Assembly: GCA_023853785.1 (NCBI GenBank)
Contig: JAJIRX010000648.1
Coordinates: forward strand, 434,001 to 498,000
Length of the DNA: 64,000 bases
Reading direction: 5' to 3'
DNA from: Psilocybe azurescens
Lineage: Eukaryota > Basidiomycota > Agaricomycetes > Agaricales > Agrocybaceae
A model generated the notes under the pieces. It saw only the letters and a list, made by a program, of their open reading frames with translations. It had not been told where the DNA came from and made no database searches. Below, piece by piece: positions 42,519-55,719 of this stretch. The stretch's first letter is position 1; every line of letters starts with the position of its first letter. The translations under genes and the position numbers were made by a program.

Positions 42519-44512
42519 CTTGCTCAGACCGTACTGCGGCAGGTAGTGGCCAAACCTAGAATGTGATACGATCCGGGACTCCCAAACCTCAAAGATGAGT
42601 CTGTAGAGATCTACTGAAGCGACAGTCCAGTGGCAAGATGGATACGACAAATGGCTAGAGCAGTTGTCGTCGTCGAATGGGAGAAAGCATTGGCGGTCTC
42701 ATCAACGCCCAGCTCGCATTCTGTGTCAAACCTCATGACTTCGCCCGATCAGGAAGGTACACTCTGATGGTTTGCGCTATTTTTGTATCACCGCCCGTAA
42801 TGCCTTCTCGGTATTTGTATTTTTACCGCACGCTTGCCGCACACCTTGCACAAGTATATAGCAATTCTCCGCTGAAGATGAAAGGTCATGATGTTCTGTA
42901 TTACTTATAAGTTGGAAATTTGCTTCTATGTCCACAAAATTTAGCTTTGAAAGCGTTTCAAGAGAGAATCGGAAACTGTGAAATAGCGCGAAGGATCACC
43001 AGAGGATCACTGCTTCAAATGGCATGCAGGTTTGTCCTCATTTTGTCTTTCTGCAATGGCTGCAACTGATAAATACTCTTACGGCTGCGTGGATTACTAG
43101 ATTACTATAAAACGTACAACACAAAGGCATTAGGCAATGTCAGTTTACTCTCGGTAGTAGCCACTTTACAGACTTTCAAACTACGTCTATATCCAGTCAC
43201 TACGCTCCAAGCGACCCGCCCCTTAGGTGAGAAGCTAAGAGGTCTAGGAGACATAGCGGGCAAGGGCCCTTAACTCTTCAACTTCCGGATCCTCCAAATA
43301 GCGAGCCGCGCCAAATACGTGTGCGACTTAGCAGACAGTTGCATTCAACCTGAGGTGTTCGGGATTGGGGAGGCGAAGACGAAGATCAGTGAATGTGAAC
43401 GCCATAGTGCGATTTGGCCTGAGATCGATGAACGAGAGAGGATAGTGTCAAGGGTTCAGTAGGTATTATCCTCTGTGGGAGTCAGAGGGCAGTGAAAGAA
43501 AGTCATGTACTGAGAACAGAGATCATATGCGTTTGGCGGAAGCAGTTGCTTTTGAGGGTACATGGCTTCCATGGGACTATCCAGACTAGATGATGATGAA
43601 TATAATATTACAGACACCTAGAGGTGTTGAAAATGATCAGTGTGCAGCGTAAGACAATCTTTGTAAGCTCCGGGACATCCGATTGGTGAGCCCAGACGCG
43701 TTTTACAGACTGCAATACTACATATCAACCAATACCAACCTTCGTATGAAATATGACATTACATGTATCACTACGTTCTAGCTGCTCCATTGATTACAGC
43801 ACAACGTGAACGATCTGCTGGGAGCAACCCCAAAGAGTGAAGAACACAGTTGAGTGCAGTCGAGATTTTGGGACATCAAGTGTGTCCATTGTCGTATGCG
43901 AATCCAGGCGAATCCGCGTTTAGGTGATGTCTAGCAGAAGGAGTAGGACAAAGCAAAGACAGAAATATCTGAATACGACGAAGCAAGACAAACCGAGGAT
44001 TTCAAGGTTAAGAGCAAGCGGATATGCGGTGTGCGCGCAGGGTGAAGGTTTCCTTCGATGCGCTGTAACGCCCGCAAAAAAAATCAAAGCAGCACTTGGT
44101 GGAAAATGATGGTCAAGGCGGATGCCTTTGATAGTAAGAGTCAGGACCGAAGTTATATCAAGCAAGCCTACTAGCCAATATGGAACATAGAAAACCCCCA
44201 GACGAGTGAGACTGCCGCAAGCCTATGTGGTACGAGCACGAACTAGACTTTATCGACAAAGTAGGCACTCCCTTCCAGGTCACTGCGAGGTTGAAGCCAA
44301 CGAGTCCTGAAGACCTCGCTGCAGAGACAAATGTGGTTCAGATCAAACGAAAGGTGACCGTTTTGGGGTGTGCTTGTCGTGGGACACTGCGGCACCCTGG
44401 GTAATGCGTAGGTCTTCTCCAAGACTTTCATCATCTTCATCCACTTTGGATTGTATCTCTAAGATTATTAACTCAACCTGAGCGTGTCCTCAAACAATAC
44501 ATATCTGCAAGC
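42519..44512. other. Long intergenic region, no gene seen
   Basis: About 2 kb separating the divergent RhoGEF and UBX genes. No open frame shows domain features or plausible splicing. Both promoters should lie at the ends. I see no tRNA or obvious repeat; a non-coding transcript cannot be judged from sequence alone. Confidence 0.45.
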
Positions 44513-46016
44513 ATGGCTGGCGATAAAGACACTCTATTGGGCATGGGCTTCGACCCAGCGCGAGTTGAATGTTCGCCTGCTTATTGATAACTCTTTCAGA
44601 GTTCTTACAGTGATTTTGTCTCTAACTCGCGTTCCATTTGACCTATTAGGGGCCTTGAAAGCTACTGGAAACCGTGGATTACAACCTGCTATGGATCATA
44701 TCCTAGAGCACGAAGGAGAGGCTGTTCCTGATTTAGGTGGCGTGAGCGAACAAGCTGGCAGTAGATCAGCTCCTATGGAAGTCGATGAGGACGATGAAGA
44801 TGCAGAGGCGTTGAAAAGCCTCGGTGCAATCAAAGGAAACGCTGTTGAAGCTAAGGTTGGTCTCTCCCCTACGACGGTTTCAACCAGGCGCCCCAACATG
44901 ACGTCTTTAATCATCAGAGTATCAAATGTTCTGAGTGCGGTAAAATATTCAAGAACACAGCACTGGCAAACTTCCATGCCGAGAAGAGTGGTCATGATCA
45001 ATTCGAAGAGTCCACAGAAGAGGTGAGCATTCATCCGCTGGTGAAAAACGTAGTTCCTCATCTGTTGGATTTTGCACAGATCAAGCCTTTGACCGAAGAG
45101 GAGAAGAAGCAGAAACTTGAGGAATTGAGAGAAAAGATGACTGAAAAACGTTCCAAAAAGGCACTAGAAGAGGCCAAGGAACACAAAGCAAACGAAGCTC
45201 TTCGACGAAAGGCTGGCAAGGTCAGTTTCACGCCATATCTCTCGATCAAAACGCCAACTATTATTTCATAGGATATGAATAAGATAAAGGAAGATTTGCA
45301 GTTAAAGCAGGCTATGAAAGAAGCTGAAGCCAAGAAACGAGGTCTGTCCATCAACCCACCATTATATCCTAGCATTGATTTCACCTTGAACTTCATCCTT
45401 GTAGAAAAGATTGAAGATGCTAAAGCCAAGGCTGCCATCAAAGCTCAGATTGAGGCTGACAAGAAAGCAAGAGCAGAGAAAGCCGCTAGGGAGAAGGCTC
45501 TTCGTGACGGCCAACCGGTGCCCGAATCAGCTCCATCAGCTGGTCCATCTCATCCAGCAGTTGCCCCCGCAGTCGCAACGGCGGGCAAAGATTTCAAGGA
45601 AACAAGACTCCAAATCCGCATGTCTACTGGTGGACAACCCTATACCACTACGCTGTCTAGTGATGCGCGTAAGTATTGAAAAACAGTGACTGACGCTTCT
45701 TCTCTTCAACTCACATGATGATAGCCCTTCGCGAGGTCGCAGAATTCCTAGCTGTCCAAGTTTTAACAGTCGATGTGGATACCGTAACCCTTGCTCAGCA
45801 CTTCCCGAGGTGCGCCCTTGTTTTATCCTCCATTTATCTTCCAGCATTTTATTGAACACCGCTGTTTAAATCAGAAAAACATTTTCTCGAGAAGACTTTT
45901 CAAAGTCCTTGAAGGATCTCGGACTTACACCATCTGCTGTCAGTATTTTTTTGTTCACTTCAGTTAGACAGTCAATCAACAAAAACTAACAACAGGTGCT
46001 CATCGCAACACCCTAA
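44513..46016 (+). CDS. UBA-zinc finger-UBX protein (UBXN1/SAKS1-like)
   Basis: Putative Cdc48/p97 adaptor that binds ubiquitinated clients. Nine exons (44513-44570, 44650-44855, 44918-45022, 45080-45220, 45272-45341, 45405-45668, 45725-45809, 45875-45938, 45996-46016) give 337 residues, all GT-AG and in frame. The N-terminal UBA domain reads LLGMGFDPARVEWALKATGN and GLQPAMDHILEH; the first intron splits the Trp codon, which fixes the start at MAGDKDTLL. A C2H2-like finger follows (IKCSECGKIFKNTALANFHA, ending EKSGHDQF). The middle is a charged coiled coil, and the C-terminal UBX domain runs ETRLQIRMSTGGQPYTTTLS, APLREVAEFLAVQV to a short LIATP end. This is the SAKS1 order. Confidence 0.92.
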
Positions 46017-46231
46017 CTGCAACTTGTACTCCAACATGTAAAGTAGACATTTCATATCCAATACGAACAATTGGAAAATTTTGCGGAGACTCACATTCCG
46101 TGTGTCAATCTCCAGTGTCATAAACCCTGAAGTTGAGCAATCACTCAAAGAATGATATTTAAATCAATGTATACGATAACTGAAGATAGAGGCAAGTGTA
46201 TGATCGGCCCAAATACCCTAGCTGTCCCACT

Positions 46232-47874
46232 TTATATAAATTCTAGGATAGAGATCACACCATCATCGCGACCGAGGGCTATTCTTCCCTCTGCCTCGTC
46301 TAACGCCACGCGAACCCAGCTGTCTTCCTCCTGATAGGCATAGACCGACGCGGCGGAAGCTGTGGCTATTTGGTCGGATAACTCAACCTCGTCGTCATCA
46401 CCATCTCCGATGTATGTTGAGAATCGTCCGGCCAGTCGCTGGCCGCGATCTGCATGATTGAAATAATCTTCTGTGTGACTGTCCGTCCATAACACTGTGC
46501 CATACGGTCCAACAGCCAAATCTGAAGTCGCGTGCAACCGAACGGGAGAGGCAATCGTCTCCTGCAGTACAGGAGGGAATTGATAGGGTAAGTTCACCGC
46601 ACTTATGGGTCCATCGTTGAAGAAGCGATTAGGGCGGATCTCATAATGGTGAAGGAGATTTATCGCCTGCCCAAGAGACTTGATTAGTGCTTGACATCTT
46701 AATTTATTGTTACGATCGTGAACTCACCCAAGGGTAATAACTGCCAAATCGCAATACCACGTAAATGTCGTTAAACTTTCTTACTCCCGGACGACGTCGA
46801 ATTGTCATCACAGCGTTATCAACTCGCCAGGGTAATTTATATACGTATACTGGTTGGAGTATCGCATTATTTGTGGATCCTCCGGCCGATGGAAAGGCAT
46901 ACATTTCTAGAGTTGTAAGTCTTAACGCCAAGATAAAATCCCGAGTTATGATGATATCAACGAGCGGGGTGCTCTAGAAAAAAGACATGGCTAAGTAAGT
47001 GGCTTGAATGAATCCTTGGATGACGAATTTCCCCCTGACCTGTACTAGTTCAGGATTTTTGAATCTCGGTACTGATTTGAGGTCTCGTTATGTCCCGGAT
47101 GAATAGTCGCCCATTACCATCTCTCGTCACCAAAGACGGCCCGGAGAAAAAGTGCAGGCCATGTGTCTCCTCCGCAAAAGTGGCCAAGGTCATAAATCCA
47201 TTATCTGGGTCTGCCGCTCGGTGGTCGAGACCTATGATTTCTACGCTGGAAGTATCATCTAAAGGCTGACTAACTTTCAGGTGATAAAAACCTCACATAC
47301 TGCGGATTGAGAATGGCAATGAGGCCGCCGTCGGATGCGGTTTTGTTTATAGCCATTCCTCCGAAACGGCGTAATTCTCGCGCGGCGATACAAGTTGATG
47401 ACTGCAGGTCCCAGCATTGCAGTACAAAGCTTCGACGCTGCGACATCGATAAGGATATAAGTCTTCGATGGTCGTCTCCCGGTACGAATTGGACAGATAC
47501 AATGCGATTTTGTGGGGTAGCATTCAGAGATATCCGCCTTTTGATTATAGGTGACTCGGAAGTCCAGTTGCGGCGCAGGCTAAGGGCTCTATGCAAGCAA
47601 GTTTCTAATTGCTGAGCGGACAGTAATTCAATCGGCCTTCCATCGAGACCTGGAATCGGAATGTTTTGACGGACTACTTTCTGAAGGAGGGCGTCCCAGA
47701 CGCTTCGAAGGTTCGACAATTCCAGGAATTCTTTGCAGACCTGCCCTTCGTTTATCAATCATGTCCAAATAGAAATTCCTGGCGATGACGTACGCGTCTA
47801 ATCACTCGAATGTCACCAGCCTCCAGGTGACCAAAGACCAATCGAAATATATCGGTGGGCAGCTTAGCAGTCAT
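46232..47874 (-). CDS. F-box protein
   Basis: Probable substrate receptor of an SCF ubiquitin ligase. The start MTAKLPTDIFRLVFGHLEAG is an F-box (LPTDIFRLVFGHL), continuing across a GTACGT...GCAG intron into VCKEFLELSNLRSVWDALLQ. The rest is beta-rich and irregular, as in the F-box plus WD40-like proteins common in basidiomycetes: HRRLISLSMSQRRSFVLQCW, ASDGGLIAILNPQYV, DPDNGFMTLATFAEETHGLH, RLFIRDITRP, YVYKLPWRVDNAVMTIRR, DLAVGPYGTVLWTDSH, and a final RIALGRDDGVISILEFI. Introns at about 47804-47757, 47290-47240, 47020-46980 and 46725-46665 are inferred from reading frame and GT-AG signals. The stop is at 46232. It converges with the UBX gene, whose stop lies about 215 bp to the left. Confidence 0.78.
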
Positions 47875-49657
47875 GATAGCACACCGAACGACTTAAACAC
47901 TAGGCTCGGGTGTTTGCCTCAGCAACATGTGGCAAAACAGTGGTGAACCAGATTTGAAAGTTGACCAGAACTTTTGGGTCCTGACTTTTATACTTTTCTG
48001 ATAATTTCTTTCATGGCAAGAATCTCCACGGCGCAAACATAGCCGGTTGCTCAATGTGGTGACAATGAAAGTTGACAAAGCTTCACAACCTTTCAGTACG
48101 TTCTTATTGAAGATCGTTTCGCATCTAGTAACCAGAATAGGTCCGCGTCCCTCGCTCTCTCTCATACTAACTATAAATTGCGTTGGAGGGAAGCAAGTTC
48201 ACGGAAAAAAACATATGAGTTTTGAAAGTCGGGATCGTTTATGTATCATCACTTGATACGTTAACCTCCTCCGACATCCGTTCCGTGTCTAAATTAGACG
48301 CATACACGAAAATGACGGACGAGCCGAATCATCGGTCCCATGAATATGTCGATGCAATCGCACATTTTTTCGAAGTCAGCGCCAAGTCAAGAGCTTAGAG
48401 GCCACGCAAAAACGGAATTTACCTTCTGACCAATGCTTCGGGAAGGGATTTACAATCATGGAACGGCTAACGAACCAAATTTTAACTAATCTGTAGAGAA
48501 ACATTGACAACACCTTGAAATAATGTTATCAGCTTGAGAACGTGAGGATAGAAGAGGAATTACATGGATCGCACCGTAAGTGCGTTCTTTTGCGTTCCTG
48601 TCGGTCCTGGTATCAAATATGAACGTGTACGAGCGTGTACGCCACAATGTAGTGTTAAAGTTAAGTGTTACAGTAAAGACTTTCGAGAATTCAAAACGCC
48701 ACAATATTTTTGGCAACAACCATTGGTATCGATCTTACCAATCGAGAGCCGCAGTCCAAGCTATGAAAGCATGACGCGCTCAGATTTAAGTATACAAGCT
48801 TGTGCCCGAGGGTCACCAGGACTCAGCCGATTCATCATACGTACATCTATCGTAAGTTATCACCGGCTCCGATATGCTAAAGTCTCCTTTAATCTGTAGG
48901 TCAGATGGGGGTTCTATGCCAGTGGGCGCCAGAAAGCGACCAGGGTCCGGTACCTCTGCATTTTATGCACCATAGACCTGGAAACGAGTAAAACCTATGA
49001 GAACAATCTCATGGAAGCCATCGAAGACTTGGTTTGTATTTAGTATAGGAGGTGACTTGATTCATTTTGGTTGCTACCAAATCTAAAATGGGTTACCCTT
49101 TCGAAACCTGTGACCAGTTGATAGAGGAGAACAAAGTCATTAGATCTTTCGTACTGCAAGTTGCGTGGATCGGCTAAAGGTGCACATTGCCGAAAATTCA
49201 TGTAATGTGAGAGATTGAGAGAACCTTCCAAATTCCAGTAGGAAGGGCAAGTCGTAAGCGCGAACAACCACCATTCATCCGGCTGTCTGACGCGTTGTTG
49301 TAGTCGTAGAAATCAGGGTGTCTGTTTGCTGTCGAGCGTCGAGGTAGAACATGAAGGCCGTACATTTCGCATGTCGGAGTTTTGCGATTTTCCGCCAGAC
49401 CATTGCCAGCCGCGCATTTCGCATATACGTCTCTCGGGACGTCGCCAGCATTTGAAGGAATAAATAAACCAGGGAGTGCTTGTAAGACAGGTGGATGTAA
49501 TATTCTGTAAAATTTTATAAGCAAGTCAATCATGACCAAACGAAAAATTAAAGAATTGTGAAAAAATAGTTGGAAAAAGTACAAAACATAAACTTATGTA
49601 CAGACAATGCCATTACCGCTATCTCCGTATGCGTCAATGTCCGTTTGATGTCTGATG
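47875..49657. other. Mostly non-coding; possible unresolved minus-strand exons at 49060-49510
   Basis: No gene I can support. At 49060-49510 minus, two overlapping frames look partly protein-like: SRETYMRNARLAMVWRKIAK in one and PDEWWLFALTTCPSYWNLEG with DPRNLQYERSNDFVLLYQLV in another. Several frame changes would be needed to connect them, and I recognise no family. They may be remnants of a gene or chance. The F-box promoter lies near 47900. Confidence 0.3.
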
Positions 49658-52352
49658 TCACAGCCCTTCAATTACTTTCCGTACCTCTTCCGCCCTCTTC
49701 CTGAACCGCTGTAATTCACGTTCACCATCTCTTTTGAATTTGTCAAACTCCACATCCATCTGATATCGAATCCATTCTTCGACGGTCATGTCAAGTTCAG
49801 GCTCACTCAGGGTATGCAAAGGCGCAAATGGAAGTTTGGAAAGTGCCGGGATAAAGGGTGGTTCCGTCAAGTCAGAATCCGTCTCAGCTGGTGCTATCAT
49901 GCCTTGAACCTCTTCTGCTGAGGATGTAGCGTGCAATGTCGATCTTGGAGGTGTAATTGGAGCATCATTCATTTTGTTGTTTTCTTCAGGATCGATGTAT
50001 TCCATGCTGACATCGGCGTTAACAAGAGGGGAAAGTGGTTTCGGAGATGGTGACCGAGGTGTCTTGATTGGCTGAACAGTTTCAATAACAACAGTTTTCT
50101 TTTCTCGTTTAGTTTGGGTCGAAACAGGTTTTGGAGGACGGGCAGCATGAACCTGTGGTGTCGGTGGAACAAAAGTTGCAACTTCGAGATATTACCGGAG
50201 GTTTCCTCGTCCTGGTGGTGAATAGACCTGTCCTGGGGCTTCTCTTTCTCTTCTGGTTCCTCGTCGCTAGAAATTTCGACCACCTTTAACCTCTTTTTTC
50301 CTGTCACATGTGTACTTCCAGACTTGGATTTCCCAACGATTTTCTCTTTTGAATGAGGCAAAGGTGATGAATTATTTGACACAGGGGCCAGTACTTTGTA
50401 TGCTTCAACCGCAGGAGGGCGTTCCATTTCCATTTCCTCATTGTCCGATTGTTGGAAACGTGAAGCGGGTGACAATTTATTCTTTGGTTTCCCAGACTTC
50501 TTCTCCTTTTCGACAGGCAAGGCTTCTGCGAGGTTTTCTGATGGGATTGGTGGTTTCTTTGTCGTATTGCGCTTGGGAACAAAAAGAGGTGGGAGTTCTG
50601 CCACGGGGGATTGCTTCGTTGCCGGAGGTGGAGAAACTGGTGGAGGCACATAGTGATCAGTGAAGACATCGTCATCGAAGAGGTTCTGAGCTGCTGGAGC
50701 TTGAGGGGTTTTCGACTTCGTCACATTTTTCTTCTTTGGAGCAGGTTCCGGAACTTCAGGTTCAGCCTCGAGCTCCAACTCTGAAGCTTCAATTGGTGCC
50801 TTGGGTTTGGATCGCGACGCTGTCCTTTTATGCTTTGGTTTCGCGGTTACTGGGGCAATTTCCTCCTGTTCAGATTCTATTGCTTTAGATTTGTGTTTTG
50901 TTTTCGCGGTCACTAGAAGAATCTCCTCCTGTTCGGAATCTACTGCTTTAGACTTCGATTTTATGCGTGATGGTTTACTTTCGGTGGCAGGAGGTGCAAT
51001 GGATGCTTTGGGTTTTGAGCGCGAAGATTTCCGTGGTATGTCTTCTTCAGCGTCCGATACAACTTTTTTAGTCCGCGAACGAGATGGTTTCCGAGTCACA
51101 GGTTCATCATCGCCGGGTTCCGTCAGGTCCTCGACTTGAGACCTGACAACAGATTTAGACCGTGAACGACTCTTTTTTACAGTAGGCGGCCGGGTATCAG
51201 GCGGAGCATCCTCCTCCTCCTCCTCTTCTTCAACCACATTCTTCAGTCCGGATCGACTTGAGCTCCTGGTTTTATTGCTGGGTGTCTTTGCAGAAGATTT
51301 CCTAGTACTTGAGGAAGACGTACTGCGACTTTTTCCTGGTGTCTTTGCTGTTGACTGAGTGACGTCTGGTGGTGGTGGAGCATCTGATTCGTCTTCGAGT
51401 TCTCCGTCAAAAGTTTTTGTCGGTTGAATAACGTCTTGATGCTTCGATCGTGAGGTAGATCTAGATGAAGGCTTCGCCTGCGACTTTGATGGAGGTTTCG
51501 AAGACTGGGCCCGTGAGACCGGTTTCGTACTGGAAATAATCTCCGAGGGTGACGCTGTGAAGAATGAGCATGGGAAACCTGATTTATTGTCTCGTTTGAG
51601 ATGTTCCTCCCTGCGTAGATAGCATATGGCAGAAATAATAAGAAATCAAAAGTTAAAGAGAGATATTCAAAGGACGCACAGTGGATCGTCTTCTGCGTCC
51701 CAACCACTTAAAGACGTGTTGCAGTAAAAACATGTCGCAAGGTCATCGCCATTATGTTGGGGTGTATAAACAAATCCAGCGCGTGCCATCTTTTACCCGG
51801 ATATGCCATGATAGTCAGATAACATATGAGCTGTAAGCATGTGTCGTACCATCGTGGAGTTGGCACCGTGGTTTGCAATCTTGTCGTGAATCCATCCCTT
51901 TCCAACAAAATATGTATCATGCCTCGCCTTTTCCATCGCTTTGTGGGTGGGTAAACGTATCTTATCAGTGGAGATAAATCTGACAAAGTTCAGCTGGTCG
52001 GTTCTTAGGTAAAGTAAAGTAACACACCTTCCCTTGCGATCCAGGTCGGACATCAGTCCGCAGCGAGCACTCGCCCAGCAGCAAGTTTGCCCACACTTTG
52101 TCCAATGGATAATGAATGGATCGTCATCCTCCTCCCATCCTCCCAGTTCTTTCTCGCAGACGAAGCAAGTCACATTGTCGGGATCATCATAGCTAGGGTC
52201 ATAATAAAAACCTGCTTCGGCCAAAGATTCTGGATTCGCTCTGAAATGAGGAGGATGTGGCCATTTCAAAGAGGTTGTAGATGAAGGCTTCGATGGGTTT
52301 TTACACGTTTCGATTTCTTGAACGAATTTACGCGAGCTTGTAATGCATCCAT
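49658..52352 (-). CDS. BIR1: Survivin/Bir1-type BIR protein (chromosomal passenger)
   Basis: Fungal survivin homologue, expected with INCENP and Aurora at centromeres. The best start is MDALQARVNSFKKSKRVK at 52352. One base is missing in the T5/A5 run at 52298-52302; adding it joins this to NPSKPSSTTSLKWPHPPHF of BIR 1 (RANPESLAEAGFYYDPSYDD, TCFVCEKELGGWEEDDDPF, HWTKCGQTCCW). BIR 2 (about 51790-51600) has MARAGFVYTPQHNGDDLATC, FYCNTSLSGWDAEDDPL and EEHLKRDNKSGFPC. A long disordered region follows with repeated KSRSRSKS, SDSEQEE-like and KPKHK motifs, typical nuclear kinase targets. A second frame change near 50195 precedes VPPTPQVHAARPPKPV, and the protein ends EEWIRYQMDVEFDKFKRDGE...VIEGL. 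Two BIRs plus a long tail match Bir1/Cut17. Confidence 0.88.
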
Positions 52353-52560
52353 TTGTGAAGACTGTTGGAGACCCTGCAGTTGCTGGTTCGAGTTCAAGTT
52401 GATCAACGTGACCATAACCGGCGCGCCTAGTCACGCGATTTGTCACGAGACGCGTTGCTACATAAATATTGTCACACCTCCTTAATACAGTCCAAACCTC
52501 CAAGTCTTTCAGAACACAGCAACACTCCAGTGGATCTTCTCAAATACGATAGTGTCTCCC
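52353..52560. promoter_or_regulatory. Bidirectional promoter between BIR1 and WAPL
   Basis: Only about 208 bp separate the proposed BIR1 and WAPL start codons, so the two mitotic-chromosome genes probably share a promoter. No specific element is identified. Confidence 0.5.
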
Positions 52561-55531
52561 ATGGTACCTGGCTCTCACATTTCCAAAACATATGGAAAAC
52601 GATCTGGTCTAAAACGAAAGCAAACGAACGAACCAACAGAACTCAAGGACATAAATGCCATCTCTGTGAAACGGCGGAGACGTTCACCAGACTTGATGGA
52701 GGTCGTGGAACAAATGCCCTCACCTGCTAGAACAGAGGATGACATTGATACTGACAATGAGGACTCTCCGCTATCTAGACCTCCAGTAAAGGTGGTATAC
52801 GGAACTCCTCGCAAAAAGCCTCAACGCCTGCTGTTCAACAATCTCCTTCCAAACCTGCACGAGATCTTTCCCTTATCTTTGACGATATTGTCTCATTAGA
52901 ATATGAGTCGACCTCCCCTTCGAAGCTTGCCAAACGTATGCTTTCACGCTCGAAAACGGAGTCATCAGTAGAGGGCCAATCATCACTCCATGAAACCAAA
53001 TTTGAGCGAACACCTTCTCTTCCGAACCTGCCTTCTCCATCTAAATACGAAGAATATACGGCATCCACATCGAAGTCGACTGCGTCTATCCTTCCGCTCA
53101 TTGCTCCGAGCTCCAGGATGCCCATAACTCGAACATATGCAGGACAATTTAGATCATTTCTCGTCCCTTTGCCCTCTTCAACCCCAAATGATCCTCTTTC
53201 CACCACCATTGAAGATGACGAACTGGATACTCGAGAATCGTATAGCTCGCTACGAAATAGATGGGGGTCGACAACTCAGAGGATGATCCTTACCCATATG
53301 CCTCTCCTTCTCCGTCAAAGTCTACGAAATCGAATATGTCCACCCCGGATATGTCTCCGTCCCGCCATGGAAGGCGGAAAGGGAAGGCTACATTAACCGG
53401 ATCTTACCATCCAATACCAATGCCTGATTTAATGAATCTCAAAAGTATATCGGAATTGCGTAATAAAGGAGAGAACAGACGGTTTTTCGATGAAGTTGGA
53501 TATCTATTCGAAGGCATGGATAAGACCGGTGGTATTGGTCTTCGACGCGCAAGGTGAGAATAATCCTTTCTTGTTGACGTGTTTACTGATAAAATCGGCA
53601 GTGCTCTTGAGATTACCACCAAATTATGTGACCCAGAATTCACTGGCAAAGCAAAGGCTGCAGACTTCTTCACTAGAACATGGGACGTATTTCTTGATGC
53701 TGGGGCGAGCAAGGCAGAAGATAAGGTACTTTATTTTACAAGACCATTTGTGGATCTCGTTTACCGAGCTTCTGTTAGCTATTGGATACCATTTTAGCAT
53801 TTTTTGTGGCGCTTGTGGCTCGCGATCCTGTCTCTCTTTCTGATTTGGCCCGGCATACCCCTTCCACTTCACTGTCTCCCTCAACGACCTCTAAACAGCA
53901 TACAGGAATAGAGCCCCCTTCGTTTGTTGGCATTCTTTTTCATATACTGGAAAGCACCTTTTCAGATGGTGATCCTCTTCGACTTGTTACACCCAACAGT
54001 ACAGCAGAAGAGTCTGAATTCAAAAACGCGGGTATTGGCAAAAAGGACCGCTTAACCGTACGTAGCGTTCTTTCATTTTACCTGCTATATGTTCTCAACC
54101 ACGCATAACAGTTGACATCTGTATACAAAACGATAAGCTCAAAGTCAAATCTCTTCTCGCCGAATACATCGGTGAGTTTCATGACCAGAGATGCCTTTGA
54201 ATGAACAATACTTAATGAACTTTTAGATTTCTACGTCACTTCTCATTAGCTATGCCCTTCAAAATTTAGCTCCCTCTTTGATCTCAATCAAACACTTTCA
54301 ATCGTTTCTTACTTCGCTCCGTTTAACGCTCGCACCTGGAACCTCAGCTTCGCTCCTGTCAGCTCTTTCACTTCACTGGAGAGACGGTGCTGAATTGGTA
54401 CCTTACGAGACTGTTTACTACCACCTGCAATTACTAGACACCTATCTTTTGGACCAGTGGGAGTCCCCACTTCCGGAAGGAAGTCAATCACAACCCGAGG
54501 ACAACTCCAGGCAGCAGAACGAGGCCGTTATGGAACAAGCACGCGACAGTTGGCTTGCAGATGATCTGGTTTCATTAGCTGTATGCGTCGAATTTAACGG
54601 AACGGGTGATCAATTTGAACTTTGTGAGAATTTATTTCTTTACACTCTGTTGCCAATATTGAATCTATAATACAGCTCAGGGCTGTCTTGATACCACTCT
54701 TCGGATCCTTGTTAGCCTCACGCATGCCGACGAACTCTGGGCTCGCAAGGTTCTAAAATGTGAATACACAATGGGATGGTTACTGAGGCTTATTCACAAA
54801 ACCGGGGAAGCACTCCAACGGAATCGACAACAGATCAAAGTTGAAGATACAGTCAAATTGGAAGAACAGGGGATGTACCTTCAGAAGACCCACAAGCTCC
54901 AACAACAGATAGCACTGCTCTGGACACTCTATGTCTAGTCCTAGGACTTCTTACAAACTTAGTGCAAACCGTGAAGGAAGCCAAACATATCGTTCACGAC
55001 ACTCGTACGTCTTCTGATTTCGTGAGATTCGATATCTTTCGTTGTACTTACCTTCACTCAGGTCTGAATCCTTCGTGTACTCTCCAGAGACGGGCATGCG
55101 CTCGTAAATGCGTCTGCTCCCGCCCTCTATCAGGAATCGAGATTCTCGTGCAACTGTATTCCTATCAACAGGTCAAGACGGAATCTCTACCCACCTCTCT
55201 TGACGAAGATTCCCCCGAGGCCCGAGCAGAAGCTGACGCCTCATTCCTTCGCGGACACCTCTCCGTCCTTTTTGGAATGCTCATGATTGACAGTCTTGAA
55301 AATCAATCCGCCATTCTGACCGCCCTTCCAACACTTTCATTGACCACAAGTCCCAACCTCAAGAACCTGAAAATGGCCAAACGAGCAAAAATGAACAGGC
55401 TCGTTGAGCAAGCTAAAGATTTTGCTGCCTTTTACACCGCCGTCAGCAACAAGCTTGGCGGAGACAAGGACAGTAAAGTTGTCAAAGAAGTCGTCACCTT
55501 CCTGGAAACAAAACGAGACTCGTTCGTCTAA
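52561..55531 (+). CDS. WAPL: WAPL cohesin-release factor homologue
   Basis: Wings-apart-like protein, which opens cohesin rings. Start MVPGSHISKTYGKRSGLKRK; the N-terminus is disordered and basic. One base is missing in the A5 run at 52813-52817, after which KASTPAVQQSPSKPARDLSL continues the protein. The conserved WAPL domain begins at about 53435: LKSISELRNKGENRRFFDEV, GYLFEGM and GIGLRRASALEITTKLCDPE, FTGKAKAADFFTRTWDVFLD. It continues as an alpha-helical repeat fold (ISTSLLISYALQNLAPSLIS, DLVSLAVCVEFNGTGDQFE, LRILVSLTHADELWARKVL, LDTLCLVLGLLTNLVQ, FLRGHLSVLFGMLMIDSLEN). One base is missing in the G4 run at 54869-54872. The protein ends VVTFLETKRDSFV at 55531. It is divergent from BIR1. 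Confidence 0.88.
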
Positions 55532-55719
55532 CTTGATTTGTGGCTCTTAATTTTCTTGCATCATTGTATATATTCTTTTGTGGGTTTGCATTATTCTATA
55601 GGAACTATCAATAAACACACTCCGGCATGACAATTACCTGTGTATAATTATAATAAACCGCGGCGACAACACACCCTCCATTCATGATACATAGATCAGA
55701 ACATACTTTTCTTTTCCGT
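55532..55719. terminator. Shared 3' region of WAPL and tRNase Z (convergent)
   Basis: Convergent stops 188 bp apart. AATAAA-like signals appear on the plus strand at 55610 and 55653, suitable for WAPL polyadenylation. Confidence 0.45.

Noticed and set aside
43920..44165. Small frames in the 42.5-44.5 kb gap
   Set aside because: Short, without domains or splicing support; not distinguishable from chance.
48564..48899. 111-codon plus-strand frame
   Set aside because: No family resemblance and atypical length without introns for this genome; left as intergenic.
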